A DNA stretch of 64,000 bases. Origin: Centroberyx gerrardi. Lineage: Eukaryota > Chordata > Actinopteri > Beryciformes > Berycidae. The stretch lies in NCBI RefSeq assembly GCF_048128805.1, contig NC_136016.1, positions 19,204,676-19,268,675 of the forward strand, written 5' to 3'. The position numbers were made by a program, and so were the translations under genes. Position 1 is the first letter of the stretch, and each line of letters opens with the position of its first letter. Below the pieces are notes generated by a model. That model was not told the DNA's origin and ran no database searches. It saw only the letters and a list, made by a program, of their open reading frames with translations. Below, piece after piece: positions 33,900-44,700 of this stretch.

Positions 33900-35575
33900 A
33901 TGTATACAGTGCCACGCTGCATAGTTTATCCGTGCTCATGCCTATGACAACATCTTATTTAGTATGCTTGACCAACTGATGTGTCAAAGATGGTCATCAA
34001 CACAGCTATTGATATCCTCAGATTCCTGGCTTGGATTTCAACGTATCCAATCTCTCTCTCTCTCTTTCCCCCCCCGCTCTCTGTTTCTCGCTCTTCCTCC
34101 ATCCTTCTCCCCTTCCTCTGTCTCCTTTTCTCTGGTCTATCAGATAGCGGCGGTGCGGCCCCAGCTGAGCCCCGTCTGGGGATCGTCTCTGGGCTGAATT
34201 AGTGTGAAATGGTCACATTGAATTGGTAGATAAAGCATGACATTGAGTTGGGATGAAAGGGAATGAGGGGTGATGGGCCCCTATAGGCAAAGGAGCATAG
34301 GTATGGGCGTATGGGCAGAAATATATGCTTCAAATATACTTTAAAATAATGATAATTTGGCCAGTTATATGAATTTGTGATACCTATAGTAGGGCTGAAT
34401 GATCGAACAAAAAATCTAATTGCAATTATTTGACAGAATATTGCAATTTAGTTTTTCTTATCATACATTTTTTAGAACTTTAAAATTGCTTAAAGAAAAG
34501 TGATTTCAGAAAAAAAAATAGATGTCAGTGTGCAGGATTTACTGAGTTTGAGTATGATGAAAGGTTTTCACCGATACTGTACTTGATTCATGGACCAAAG
34601 ATTACCTGCAGCTCTAAAACACCTTGTTCAGAAATCCATTTTGGACGCTCCTCTCTCTCTCTCTTAAGCAATTAATGCAGCCTCTGCGATTTGGAAATTG
34701 CAGAAGTTCATATTGCGATTGCGATTTTATTTTTCATTAATTGTTCAGCTCTAACACCCAGTTTATCAGGTGTGAATAAGATGTGATCAGACTGGTTTGA
34801 AACAGCAGACTGCTCACTTGGCTGAACTTGGTGAAGCCTGATATTTGTCAGACAAAAGAGATGTAGCCTGACTTACAACTGCTCCATAAATTTCATGCTA
34901 CAAGTGGGCACACTGCCTTTCATGATGAGTCTAAGTAAACAATAATGCAGATACGTGTTTCTTTAGCATGTTCTCCATGTGTTTGAGCATTTGGCTTGTG
35001 GGTAATTATCTGTATATCCTGCTAAGCACGGACCGCACAATCCTCTGGTCTTTTCCTGTTTTTCCTCTTTTCTTTCATTGAGGGGATTGAGGGATTGGAC
35101 GGGTAGCACTCCAAAAGCTGATTATATCAGAGCCCCGCTGTGATGTGGAAGGGAGGGGGTGGGGGCGTGTGTCGGAGGGGTAAGGAGGAGGGAGCGATGG
35201 GGGAAGGAAGGGAAGGAAGGGAGGGAGGGAGGGAAGGAGGGAGAGAAGGATGGCCATGAGAAGAGAGCAGGGAGAGATAAGAGGGGGGGTAAGGTGCACG
35301 GATCAGTGTTGTTAAAGGATTAAGAAAATGAATTGGGGATATTCTGGGATGCATCTCATTTGGGATTTAGCCCTCTGCAATCTGTCTCACGGTGGTGCGA
35401 TAAACAGCCGTCGCTTTGGTACTTTGGTGCTGTAAACATTTATGATCATGTTTAGATTCGGTAGAAAATATTACAGCTGACAGTTTTAAAGCCAGCACCT
35501 GTGATGTCTCTCCACCTGTTCTGATCACAAAAGACTGATTTAGAATTTAATTAGTGTATACTCAGGTGTATGTAA

Positions 35576-35630
<55 letters not shown>

Positions 35631-38600
35631 CTCACGTTTGACACAAAATTCTTGCTTTCAAGTAGTTCACGGGCCGATAATGAGAAGCCCTCAGCAGTAA
35701 ACACTTCCTCTGTTGAACTAATTGGTTCCTAAGCAATATCCAGAAACTGTTTGTCGGTCAAAGGCCTTTTGTGCTCGGGTGTTAATTAAGTAATGTGGAT
35801 GCTATTGATGTTGAGCATCGTGGCGAGAGTGGGGAGGAGCGGTGTTACTACAGTGTGGATGGAAACGCATTTCGCTGACTTGTCTGTGTACGATTTGCTT
35901 AGCTACATGCAGTGTAGGAAAACAAAAGTGTAGCCTATATAAATCAGAGGGTCAATTCGTGAATGAACTCATCAATTCCAATTCAACTGAGGAATTAGAA
36001 TTGGAATTTAATTAGAATTTCAAAAAGTTGAATTTAATTCAATGAAATTCTGTGAAATTCCATGTTTTGTTTTTTTGTTTTTTTCTCATCACATATCTGA
36101 GATCACACGTAGTGTTATATATTATCGATACTGAATATCATAACATGTTTAAAGGTGGTATTTGATGCAGAACATGTAATCATAATACAAACATTATGAT
36201 TGAATGTATTTGATTTAAGTGTCTTTTATTTGATTCATTTGATTTATAATGTTTAGTGAGTCAATATAAAGTCTCTTAGAAGTGGAATTTCATGACTATT
36301 TCCATGCATTCTCAGTTCAATTAATGAATGGCCCAAACCCTGGTATAAATTCATCTATCCATGTGTGTATCCAGCGCCCCCCGTCAGTGAACATGTCTTT
36401 CTCACCCTCGGCCACAGGGGGGCGCAGCAGCCTGTCACATCAAGGCTGCGGTTTAGGACTGAACCACTTAAAAATAACCTAACATCCCAGGATCAGACAT
36501 GATTACCAACTCTCTCACGCTGTGCCAAGCTAAACATAACAATACAAACTGATTAGCAAGCTGTTATGTCGATGTTTTTTTTCAAACCGCTTTGCTAGGT
36601 GTTAGTCTAGCCAGGAAGACTTGAGTGGAAATCCAATGAAGGATAGCAGAGGTCAGTGGAGAAATCAGCCTGGTAACATCTGACAGGGGAGGCGTTCAGG
36701 TGCCATGGTCATTTGCAACTCTCTGTGCTGCTTAAAGCCATTGGAAACTGACTATCTCTCTTAATGCATTGTTTTCATTATTGTCTAGGCATATAAAGCA
36801 AGTCTGCATAAATATTAGAACTTTGTTACATTCTTAATTTCAGAAATATTAATGTCAAGCATTCCTCTAAATCAGTCAATGGGCTTTCAGGTGAGTGGGG
36901 TTAACAAGGAGGTAGTGATGTAATGATAATAATAATGTAATAATGTCCAACCAACCACAGTTTTTTAGTTTAATTTATTTCCTGTATGAACCACTTAAAT
37001 TAAACCCATTCAATACCCATTCAAATTTATTTGAAACCACAGTTTGATGCTACCTTCTGCTCATTATCCAGTGCTGTTAGCTCACCTCCCCTGTATCTGT
37101 GTTTAAATCCTACAAACGTAGTCAAATTAGAACCTGTTAATTCAGCAATAAAACATAAAGCACACAAAGTGAAGTGCAAGGACACAGTTGAGGCGTGAGA
37201 AAAAGTGACTTTCAAATGGCTTAGACTAAATAAAAGTTGTGAGCTGCAGTTGATGGATGTAGAAGTTGATGGATGGATTTCTCCAGGCGTTAAATGGCCC
37301 TCAAAGTATTCACGCTTTTGGCCGCCTAGAAAGTATACTGAAAGGTTGTCCTTAATATGCCCCTCCCAGGAGTGAGCCTCTCAGCCAATCAGGAGGATGA
37401 GACGGACATGGAGACGTTCCAGATGGAGATTGACAAGGAAACCAAGAAGTGTATGTTCCGCACCAGCCAAGGGAACTACTGGGCCCTGGTGGCCCACGGA
37501 GGCATCCAGAGCACCGCCACCGAAGTGTGAGTAAACACAGAATTAAAATTAATACATCATCATTTTGTTGTTGTCATGTGAAAACTTCATAACTCCAATG
37601 TTGGTGATGTTTGAAAACCTTTCAAAACTCTAAACTCTACAAAAAAACAAAAAAAAAAGTTCCTGAAAACTTTACATTTTGGAGATACAAGGTTTTCACC
37701 AGACAGCGATGATTTGCATATGTCAGCTCGACACATTTCATATTGCAGATCTGGGTATATACTGTGCCCTGTTCTGTACTACTAGGTTAAAAGTGACCTT
37801 TTTGACTCTGAACCTCTATGTTTCTCTCTAATCACATGCTGCCTTCAAGTGCGCCACATAAGCTCCTACTTCTGAGATCGAAAGTTGTGAATACGACTGG
37901 TCACGCATTCAAGTGCATTTGGTCAGAAATTACAAAATGGACCCTGTAACAAAAGTAGTTATTTTGGTGGCTGATGTTTTACTTTAGAAATCAAACAGAA
38001 CAGTGCTAGTTTGTGCAGAATGAAGAACAGAAAATCCATGTCAGGCATGTTATTGATGTCTTCATTTATTAAAAACAACTTGAAGTTACAATTTAGTAAC
38101 TTAGAAGTTACACAAAGAATGAAAATGTTGAAAAATGATTCATACAGCAATAGCAGTTACTTACATGGGATGCCAAACAGTAATGTATAGTAATGTATTG
38201 CATCATAGTTACCATCAGCTTATTGATATGGCTTACATGATCTTTGCAACTCAGGTCTTATAGAAAATTCCCTCTTTCCTAGTCATATTTACCAATTTGT
38301 TGTGCCGTTCATATCCGCTCAACATGTCATGATAGTATTTCCAACAGCATTTGAAGACAGGGAAACTCATCTTCTACCTTGTGATGCTCTGCTACAGGTC
38401 AGCAAACACCATGTTTGCAATGGAGTGGCTCGACCACAGGGTGGCGCTAAGAGCCAACAATGGCAAATACGTCTGCACCAAGAAGAATGGCCAGCTACTA
38501 GCTGTCAGTGACTCCATAGGTAAGAGTACGACTATGGACAACTGTGAGTTTGTTTCTTTTTTCTCTCTCTGTGCAGTCAAACTAAACCCTGCTTTTTTCC

Positions 38601-38837
38601 TCTCTACTCATGCTCTTACTGCCCTCACTACCTCCCTCTGCTCCCTGCTGCCCCCCTCTGGTCAGGTGAGGACGAGCAGCTGATTCTGAAGCTGATCAAC
38701 CGGCCCATGCTGATCCTGAGAGGAGCGAACGGCTTCATCTGCCACCACAGGAACTCCAACACGCTGGATGCCGGCAGATCAGTCTATGACATCTTTAACC
38801 TGCAGTTCAGTGATGGGGCTTACCACATTAAAGGTCA

Positions 38838-38871
<34 letters not shown>

Positions 38872-39716
38872 TTTTTTGCTTTCTGCTTCTCTCCTCCCAC
38901 TTGCTTTTTTTCCCTCCTTTCCATCTCTCAAAAGAGTCTGTGTTCCAGCAATGGGAAACTAATTAATTGCAACAGATTACCGAATCAAGCCACATGACTT
39001 GGACTCAAGTCAGACTTGAGTCACAATTTTAGCTGCTTGAGACTTGACTTGATGCATGAAGAGAAGACTTGAGACTTGACTAAGTGACTTAGATTGAAAG
39101 TGATGAGATTTGTTCCACCAGACGACTGAATTTAAATTCTGTTTTATGAATTTGTATGGAATGATTGAATTTATTGAAGTTGAAACTCATGATGCTCTTA
39201 CCAAGTTTTTATCCTATTAAAGCCATATTGCATTGAAAAGTCCTAGATATTTAGTTTTCTTTAAGATATTAAATTGATGCTGGACTCTTGATTTGGTCTG
39301 ACTTGACTTGGTGTTTCTACATTTACACTTGAGACTTGTGCCTCAAGACTTGAAACACACTTGGTCACACCTCTGATGCCCCACAATCACACACACATCA
39401 CACACAACCCATATTACTCCAATCATCAGACACACAGCACAACAATCCCATAATGCCGCTTGTCAGTGTGATCAGTCCTTGTCTCTCTCTTGTTCTGCTC
39501 CCCCCTGCAGGTGTGAACGGGCGTTTCTGGTACGTGAACAGCGCTGGTTTGGTGTGTGCAGACGGCGAAACCCCTGAGGATTTCACCCTGGAGTTCCCGG
39601 AGCACGGTCGCATCGCCATCCGCGGCAAGAACGGCAAATACCTGCGCGGAGACCAGGGAGGCACGCTGAAGGGAGACGGACACAGCCTGACCAGCTCCGC
39701 CATTTGGGAGTACTGA
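26546..39716 (+). CDS. fscn2: Fascin-2 (retinal-type actin-bundling protein)
   Basis: Cross-links F-actin into parallel bundles in cell protrusions. Vertebrate fascin-2 is expressed mainly in photoreceptors and hair cells. Coding exons are 26546-26638, 27569-28295, 37370-37526, 38398-38519, 38666-38833 and 39511-39716. All phases agree and give 490 aa, the normal length, ending Trp-Glu-Tyr. The four beta-trefoils lie roughly at 8-139, 140-260, 261-381 and 382-490. [11 protein letters not shown] places a serine at 38, equivalent to the PKC-regulated Ser39 of fascin-1. [13 protein letters not shown] and the Cys-His-His-Arg segment point to fascin-2, not fascin-1. Exon 2 is strikingly GC-rich. 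An intron after Lys31 splits what I recall as one large first coding exon in mammals. Teleosts can have a and b copies, and I cannot tell which this is. Confidence 0.95.
26965..27125. repeat. Teleost interspersed repeat in fscn2 intron 1
   Basis: AGTGGTAGAAAGAATACTAAAACAT, CTCAAGTAGTAGTAGTCTACTGTTAC and TAAGTAAAAGTTAC are characteristic of a widespread fish repeat built on AAGTA words. It is non-coding and was recognised from memory. Confidence 0.45.
30745..30860. repeat. Short interspersed repeat with LINE-tail signature
   Basis: TTCAATGAACTTTATTGGCATGTACAATACAAGTACAATT resembles, split here only for reading, a widespread teleost 3'-end repeat. The AT-rich sequence after it has many AATAAT steps. 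No coding content was found. Confidence 0.4.
31510..31700 (+). repeat. Partial copy C of the 32.2-32.9 kb repeat family
   Basis: TTATACAGAAATAAAAAG, AAAAAACAGGACTTTGAAAAAACTA and the GTAAAAAGAACTAAAATA run parallel the 32535-32640 part of copy B in the same order and orientation. Confidence 0.6.
31770..31783 (+). promoter_or_regulatory. Candidate CTCF site (plus orientation)
   Basis: CCACTAGATGGCGC fits the CTCF consensus CCA(C/G)(C/T)AG(A/G)(G/T)GGC(A/G)(C/G) at every position. It lies in fscn2 intron 2, just beyond repeat copy C. Confidence 0.5.
32220..32880 (+). repeat. Interspersed repeat, copy B, carrying the empty MITE site
   Basis: Collinear with 15830-16950 but without the 508-bp element. 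GTCTATGAGAAG at 32282-32293 is continuous here. The end includes CTCAGCTAGCTAGCTGGC and GACGACTTTTGATAGAGC. Confidence 0.65.
33315..33654. repeat. Facing GT and CA arrays plus GAAA array
   Basis: (GT)n at about 33315-33380 and (CA)n at about 33518-33566 are complementary and 140 bp apart. A GAAA array of about nine units follows at 33617-33654. Confidence 0.9.
34391..34757. mobile_element. MITE-like element with GGGCTGAA(T/C)-type ends
   Basis: AGGGCTGAATGATCGAAC at the left is matched by an inverted GTTCAGCTCTAAC at the right, followed inward by inverted poly-A-rich and ATTGCAAT/ATTGCGAT words. This looks like a very common fish element. The ends diverge, so the boundaries are good to about 5 bp and no target duplication could be read. 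Confidence 0.5.
35578..35629. repeat. GT dinucleotide array
   Basis: About 25 uninterrupted GT units in fscn2 intron 2, a likely polymorphic marker. Confidence 0.95.
37560..37725 (-). repeat. Inverted copy of the 12.83-13.07 kb repeat, in fscn2 intron 3
   Basis: The reverse complement reads GTCTGGTGAAAACCTTGTATC, CCAAAATG, TTTTCAGGAAC, GTTTTGAAAGG and CCAACATTGGAG in the same order as the copy at 12.8 kb. Confidence 0.65.
38985..39370. repeat. Degenerate ACTTGA-word repeat in fscn2 intron 5
   Basis: GACTTGA, GACTTGG and their variants recur at least a dozen times in two clusters (38995-39090 and 39290-39360) around unrelated sequence. The pattern is a decayed minisatellite or a known type of fish repeat. 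A short CA array lies nearby at 38838-38868. Confidence 0.6.
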
Positions 39717-41776
39717 TCCAGGACTGCGGCAGAGCTGAGGCCTCCCTCTGACTCTAGTCAAGGTAGAGGCGATGAGCTGCTAATCATTGATCGAGGGTCA
39801 GCATCAACGAATCATCCAAAGACGCACTCGACGGCTTTTTGAGGTAGAGGACGGTTCATCAGTGACTATAGGTGCAGCCTCTACCTCCCTCCCTCCTTAC
39901 TGTGGCGAAGGACCACAACAGAGGACTCAAAGAGAAAACCAAGACTTGTACCGGGTGAGAAGGTGTGAGATGGGGGATGAAGTGACCGCGCATAATCAGC
40001 CAAGAAGTGTCTCGATGAAGCCGATCACGTTTTGAGTCAGAGCTTGATTTCAAAACAGCAATATATTGGTTTGGTTGTTGTGTTTTTCCTCCCTTTTTTT
40101 CCCCAAAGAGACAGTTTTTAGATGATTCTCTGAGTAATTCATACAATTGGCTTTGATTTCCCAAGCTAAATAAAGAGATGTAGATTTCTTGACACTTCTG
40201 AGAACTTCTGAAGCCCCACTGGTGTTAAACCAAGAAGTATTTTGACATTTTTAACTATTCTCTCCCTCGATTCATCTTTCCGCTCCACCTTTTCTCTTTT
40301 GTCTGTATCTTCTCGGCCATTTTGCCAATCCTGACAGGTATTACGTGAGTGACAGCGTGGCAACGAGCTCAGTCAAAGTCTATGTATTATGACAGAGGTG
40401 TGTAATGACTTACAGGCAAAAGCTGACACTTGTCGCTCATCCAGTGAGCGCTCCAGTAAGTAAGAAATTGGGTGCCATTTGAGACGGACCTAGTCACCGT
40501 TATTGAGGTCACCTTTTAGCCAGGTCATTAGCATGGTAGCATTGTCAGAGGATGCTTATTAGCAGATGATTGGGTTTCTAGCATGTAACCAACCCTACTA
40601 TAATCACCCATAGTAACAGGAGTAGACCGTAACCAAGACCGGTGTGTACATGGTTGTAGTACTAATGGGCTCATTTACAACCTGCTGCTTAGAAGTTGGT
40701 GAATTTTTCATTTGTCCCTCATCTTTCCAACAGTATTTCTTACTTGACTCTTTTATGAACATGGAAATAAAACTCAACTGACATGGCAAGTGGTGTTCTG
40801 TCTTAGAAATGTCTCATTGCTATCAAAACACTGGGGTTTTGCATGTGATATGAAGGATATAATTGGTTGCACTATTGTAAGGATGCAATAGTGTGACCAA
40901 GATGAAAGTGTCACCTGGTGAATTCAATACCCTGCCTGATACTCTTATCCTTTGGATTACAGGTAGACAGTACAGACTCAGAAGGTTAACATGGGACTTT
41001 TAGTTTGCACACCTAGGATTATAGGATGTATTCACAGGAATTTCCTCCTGTTTTTGGTCATCCTTAATCTAACTCCTGCAATCTGTTCATATTTCAATGC
41101 AAATCTCTGCAGTCCATTGTGTGCTGTTCTGGTTGTAAAGACGGCTCTTCCTATGTAGCAGTAATACCAGCATCTTGCATTAGTAAACTCAGTGGGAAAC
41201 CAGAGTGCCTTTGCCCAGCTGTAAAGAGTGTGTTTTTTGCTATTTGGGCTATACGTTTGTATGTATTTACACCGCCTCTTTACACGCACACTGTGCTGAA
41301 TGCATTGGTTTGAATAGTGAACTTTCATTATGGAGCATGCTACTAACCAGAAAAAGGGTGAGGTGGGTGACACCAGGCATCATTAGCAGACCAGAGACAG
41401 CAGTGAGCTGCATGTGAACATGCACAACAGCAACGTCTAGTGGGTCCCATGGGGATAATCATGAGGGAGAAAATATAGAGTTCATAGAGATAGTTTAGGT
41501 TAGGTAGGAGAGTAGCACACTATGCAATACAATCAATATCTCATTTATATATCAGCAAACACACAAAGTCATACCACAAATTCTTTATTATGTGAAGTAT
41601 CAAATGACAAATCATTATTTACAGTGCTGGAAAAGTATGTTTAGGGCTGCATCCGTCGAGTCTGCATCCAAAATAAATTACTGTTGCCATGAACGGACAT
41701 TATTTTTGCAGCAAAGTTAGATTATGTAACCCCAGAGCAAGGTGAAGTCAGGCTGCAGGCTCAGTTGAGAAAGGTG
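39717..41776. other. fscn2 3' untranslated region and fscn2-faap100 interval
   Basis: AATAAA signals on the plus strand at 40169-40174 and 40767-40772 are candidate fscn2 poly(A) signals. On the opposite strand TTTATT at 41584-41589 gives an AATAAA for faap100 about 190 bp after its stop. The genes therefore converge with no more than about 0.8 kb between transcript ends. No other exon was recognised. Confidence 0.6.
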
Positions 41777-44700
41777 TTAGATAATGAGGAGAGGATTTTG
41801 TCTGAGTTGTTGGTAGACACCGAGGAGAGACTGGGTCGTCTGCCCTCTGGACAAACCCACGCCAAAGGCCTCTGGGATTCGACTTTGCTGGATCTGGTGC
41901 AACAAGAGCTGGAGAGGAGCAGGAAAAGAAAAAGGACATCCACTTAAAACCACTGAGTGCATCTGTTTTTACCGAGCTGGCTGACAGGCTGAGAAAGATA
42001 TTAACAGACTGAATAGGTCTTACCTCAGCCTGCTGTAGTGCCCGTCTTAAACCCAATCTCTCCACTCTCATTGTGCAAGCAGCTTTCTCCTTCTCAGGAA
42101 CCTTCTGCAACAGAGTCTGAGTCACGGGACAGAGCAGAAGATGAAAGGAGTTTCAAACCTTAGAAACCTCTTCAGTGTTTGTCAAAGTCATCCTCCTGTA
42201 GGTTTCTCTCTGAAAATAACGGAAAGGTTGGCTGTGAGTGTGTTTGTACCTGTACCCGGCGTAACACGGCATGGTGCAGTCCACACACAGCAGCCATGGA
42301 CGAGCTCTCCACCTGGACCTCCACTGCAGTCAGGGGAACCTCGTCCTTCCCAACGCTCTCCTCCCCTACATTCACCTGGAGAACACAGATGCAACACTGG
42401 CTTTCAACTCTCAGCTAATCTCTCTCGACAGAATGTGTGCTTTCAGTTGTTTAAAGGGGCGGGACCAGCATATCTTGACAGTCAAATGTTTTCTCGATTC
42501 ACGATTGGGTGAGGGAGGCACTTAGAAGACTAGGCGGGGATTCAACAGGGAAATGTGTCGGCTGTGTTCTGTTAACATGGCTTTTAAGAAAACATTAAAA
42601 ACATTCAAACTCTTCCCGAAACTAGTCAAAAGGCATGCAGAAGCATCACATTTCAAAAGTAAATACCTTAAACAGAGATGTTGCACCAGTTTAAACATTG
42701 AAAATTAATGTAAAGTGGAAAGTTTTGACAGAAGTTGGTTGAAAATGTCGGCCATCAAGTACATGTTTACCTTTTCTCTGTTGTTTTATGCTGGAATGAA
42801 ACACAAGACACAACGCACAGGGTACAACTTCATTAATACAATATTAACAGTGATGCTACCACATACCTCTTTTGCAGTCAGTTTGACTGTGTGTCCATCT
42901 GGACCTCGAGCATGGACCACTGAGCTGCCGTGGGCACTCTTGTCTCTTGGGGGTCCCATCTCACCTCCTGCAGGACCTTGGGACAGCAGCCAGTCCAGCA
43001 GAGAGACACACAGACTTGGAGGAGACAGCTTTGGCCCCTGGGGGTCCAAATCTGGGGCTTTCAACACCAGTGCAGCACTCAGCAGCTCTGACGACACCCT
43101 AACTCTTGCTGAGTACTGCTCTCGCTCAGGCCTTGAAGCACTCTCTCCCTCCCCGCTCCCAGTCCAGCTGACCCGACGAGTGCTTAAAAAAGCTTGGATG
43201 CCATCCATGGTGCTCCCTGTGGACTGAGAGGTGATATTTTTGTGGGAGGTTGTGGTTCTGTTCACCTGCAGGGAATCCAACCAATCAACTGTCAGTGTGT
43301 CCAAAGCCAAACTGACACAACTACCGTACAATCCCAGGAGTCTGGCCGCCTCCTCCTCTCCCAGCAGACTTTTCAACGAGAAGATGAGTGAGCAGCTCAC
43401 TGTCATGGGGAAGCATGAGTCACCTGCAGCTGCAAGGGGCAAAGATACTTCTAACTTTTCCCCTGGATGGAGATTGAGGAATGGGAATGAGAAAGTTCTG
43501 GAGGAGCTTTCCCCTCCTGCAGTGAGAGAGTAGGACAGAGGAAACACAGTGATGCTCAATGTCCAGCCTCGTTCCAGAACGTAAGGACTAGCATTATCCA
43601 GGACACAAGTCAGGTTCAACGAGTCTTTTTGAAGCAATCTGCTCCAACTGGTCACAGCATGACATCTGATTGGCTTCTCCTGGATATGAGGCTGCTCTTC
43701 ACTATTCCTACTGGCTAGCAGCAGGAAGCTGATGTTGAGCACCTGATTCAGGTTCCTGAGAATTTGGTTTTTGGATTTGATGGTGCTTTTCAATTCTGAT
43801 GCTCTGAGGGAAAGGAAGTGAAAGCACATTCAGATCAGGTCATATTAGCTATAATAACGTTTTCAGGTGTTTTGTATTTCACTCACAACCAAGAGGAAAT
43901 CAAGGTGAGTATACCTCTGACATACATCTCCGATAGCAGCCAGGAGGTCCCTGACACTCTGGCCCACCTGTGCTGAGTGGAGGCTGGGTAATCCTGCATC
44001 CTCTCTCCCCTTAGGCAGGGTAATCCTCTGGAGCCTCCCGCTGGCAGAGAGCACAAGCAGCTGAACTGCACCTGATGATGAGGCATCACAGCAATGTTTA
44101 AAGTCAGGAAAAAACACATGGTTTGGTCTGAAGTGCATATGAGAGGGTTTCCAGGGGCATGATGAGTTAGACTCAGCAAAAGAAAGGCAACACATATAGA
44201 GAGATACAAACATACAAGATAGAAATCTTAATTTAACCAAAATGCAAAGGAACCATGTCACCACTTCCACTGTGGTCCCAGTCTGGTTACCTGCAGCGTT
44301 GTGTGTAGCTCCAGCCAGGGCGACAACTCTGCAGACATTTAAACTGACGGGGCTTTGCAGGACAGCAGTAACTGTCCTGCTGGTCGTCTCCTCACCGCGG
44401 CCCGCAGCCTCACCCCGTCCTGGGCCTGCTCTCTCTGCCGGTCCCCCTGGTAGGTCCAGCACCAGCAGGTCTGAACCGGTGCTGTAGTAAAGATGGCGTT
44501 CATCCACACACCCACACACCACGGGTCCCGGCACGCACCCCTCCGTAAAACCAGCTACCTTGCCCCCTACCTCCGGCCCGCCCTCGTCGGTCCTGATCAG
44601 CACCACCCTCCCCAGTCCGCCCACTGCCACCAAACACCGAGCCTCCCCCAGGCCCGTTTCCGTGACAACAGATGCTCCGACGAACACGACTGGCTGCTCG

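Larger units (their letters stand above)
28296..37369. other. fscn2 intron 2 (9.1 kb), repeat-rich
   Basis: The intron contains CA/GT arrays (28829-28866, 33315-33380, 33518-33566, 33868-33897, 35579-35628), CT/GT arrays (30630-30740, 31100-31164), a GAAA tetranucleotide array (33617-33654), a LINE-tail-like ACTTTATTGGCATGTACAAT at 30760, interspersed repeats at 31.5-32.9 kb and a MITE at 34.4 kb. A repeat-free segment at 35635-35880 with TTAATTAAG-type homeobox-like sites could be regulatory. No exon was found inside. Confidence 0.6.

Noticed and set aside
36375-36428. Inverted GCGCCCCCCG and GGGGGGCGC words as paired CTCF sites
   Set aside because: The run of six Gs shifts the consensus and key core positions do not align.
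38438-38452. CTCF-like CCACAGGGTGGCGC in fscn2 exon 4
   Set aside because: It has two core mismatches and is explained by fascin codons.
41765-41947. Plus-strand 60-codon frame with helical, coding-like sequence
   Set aside because: The minus strand here is the last exon of faap100, with a long pyrimidine tract, phase match and a C-terminus like the human protein. No partner exons exist on the plus strand.
42024-42059. Read-through of faap100 exon 7 into the following sequence
   Set aside because: The open frame continues by chance. The GTAAGA donor at 42023 and the acceptor at 41909 give a C-terminus matching human, while read-through does not.
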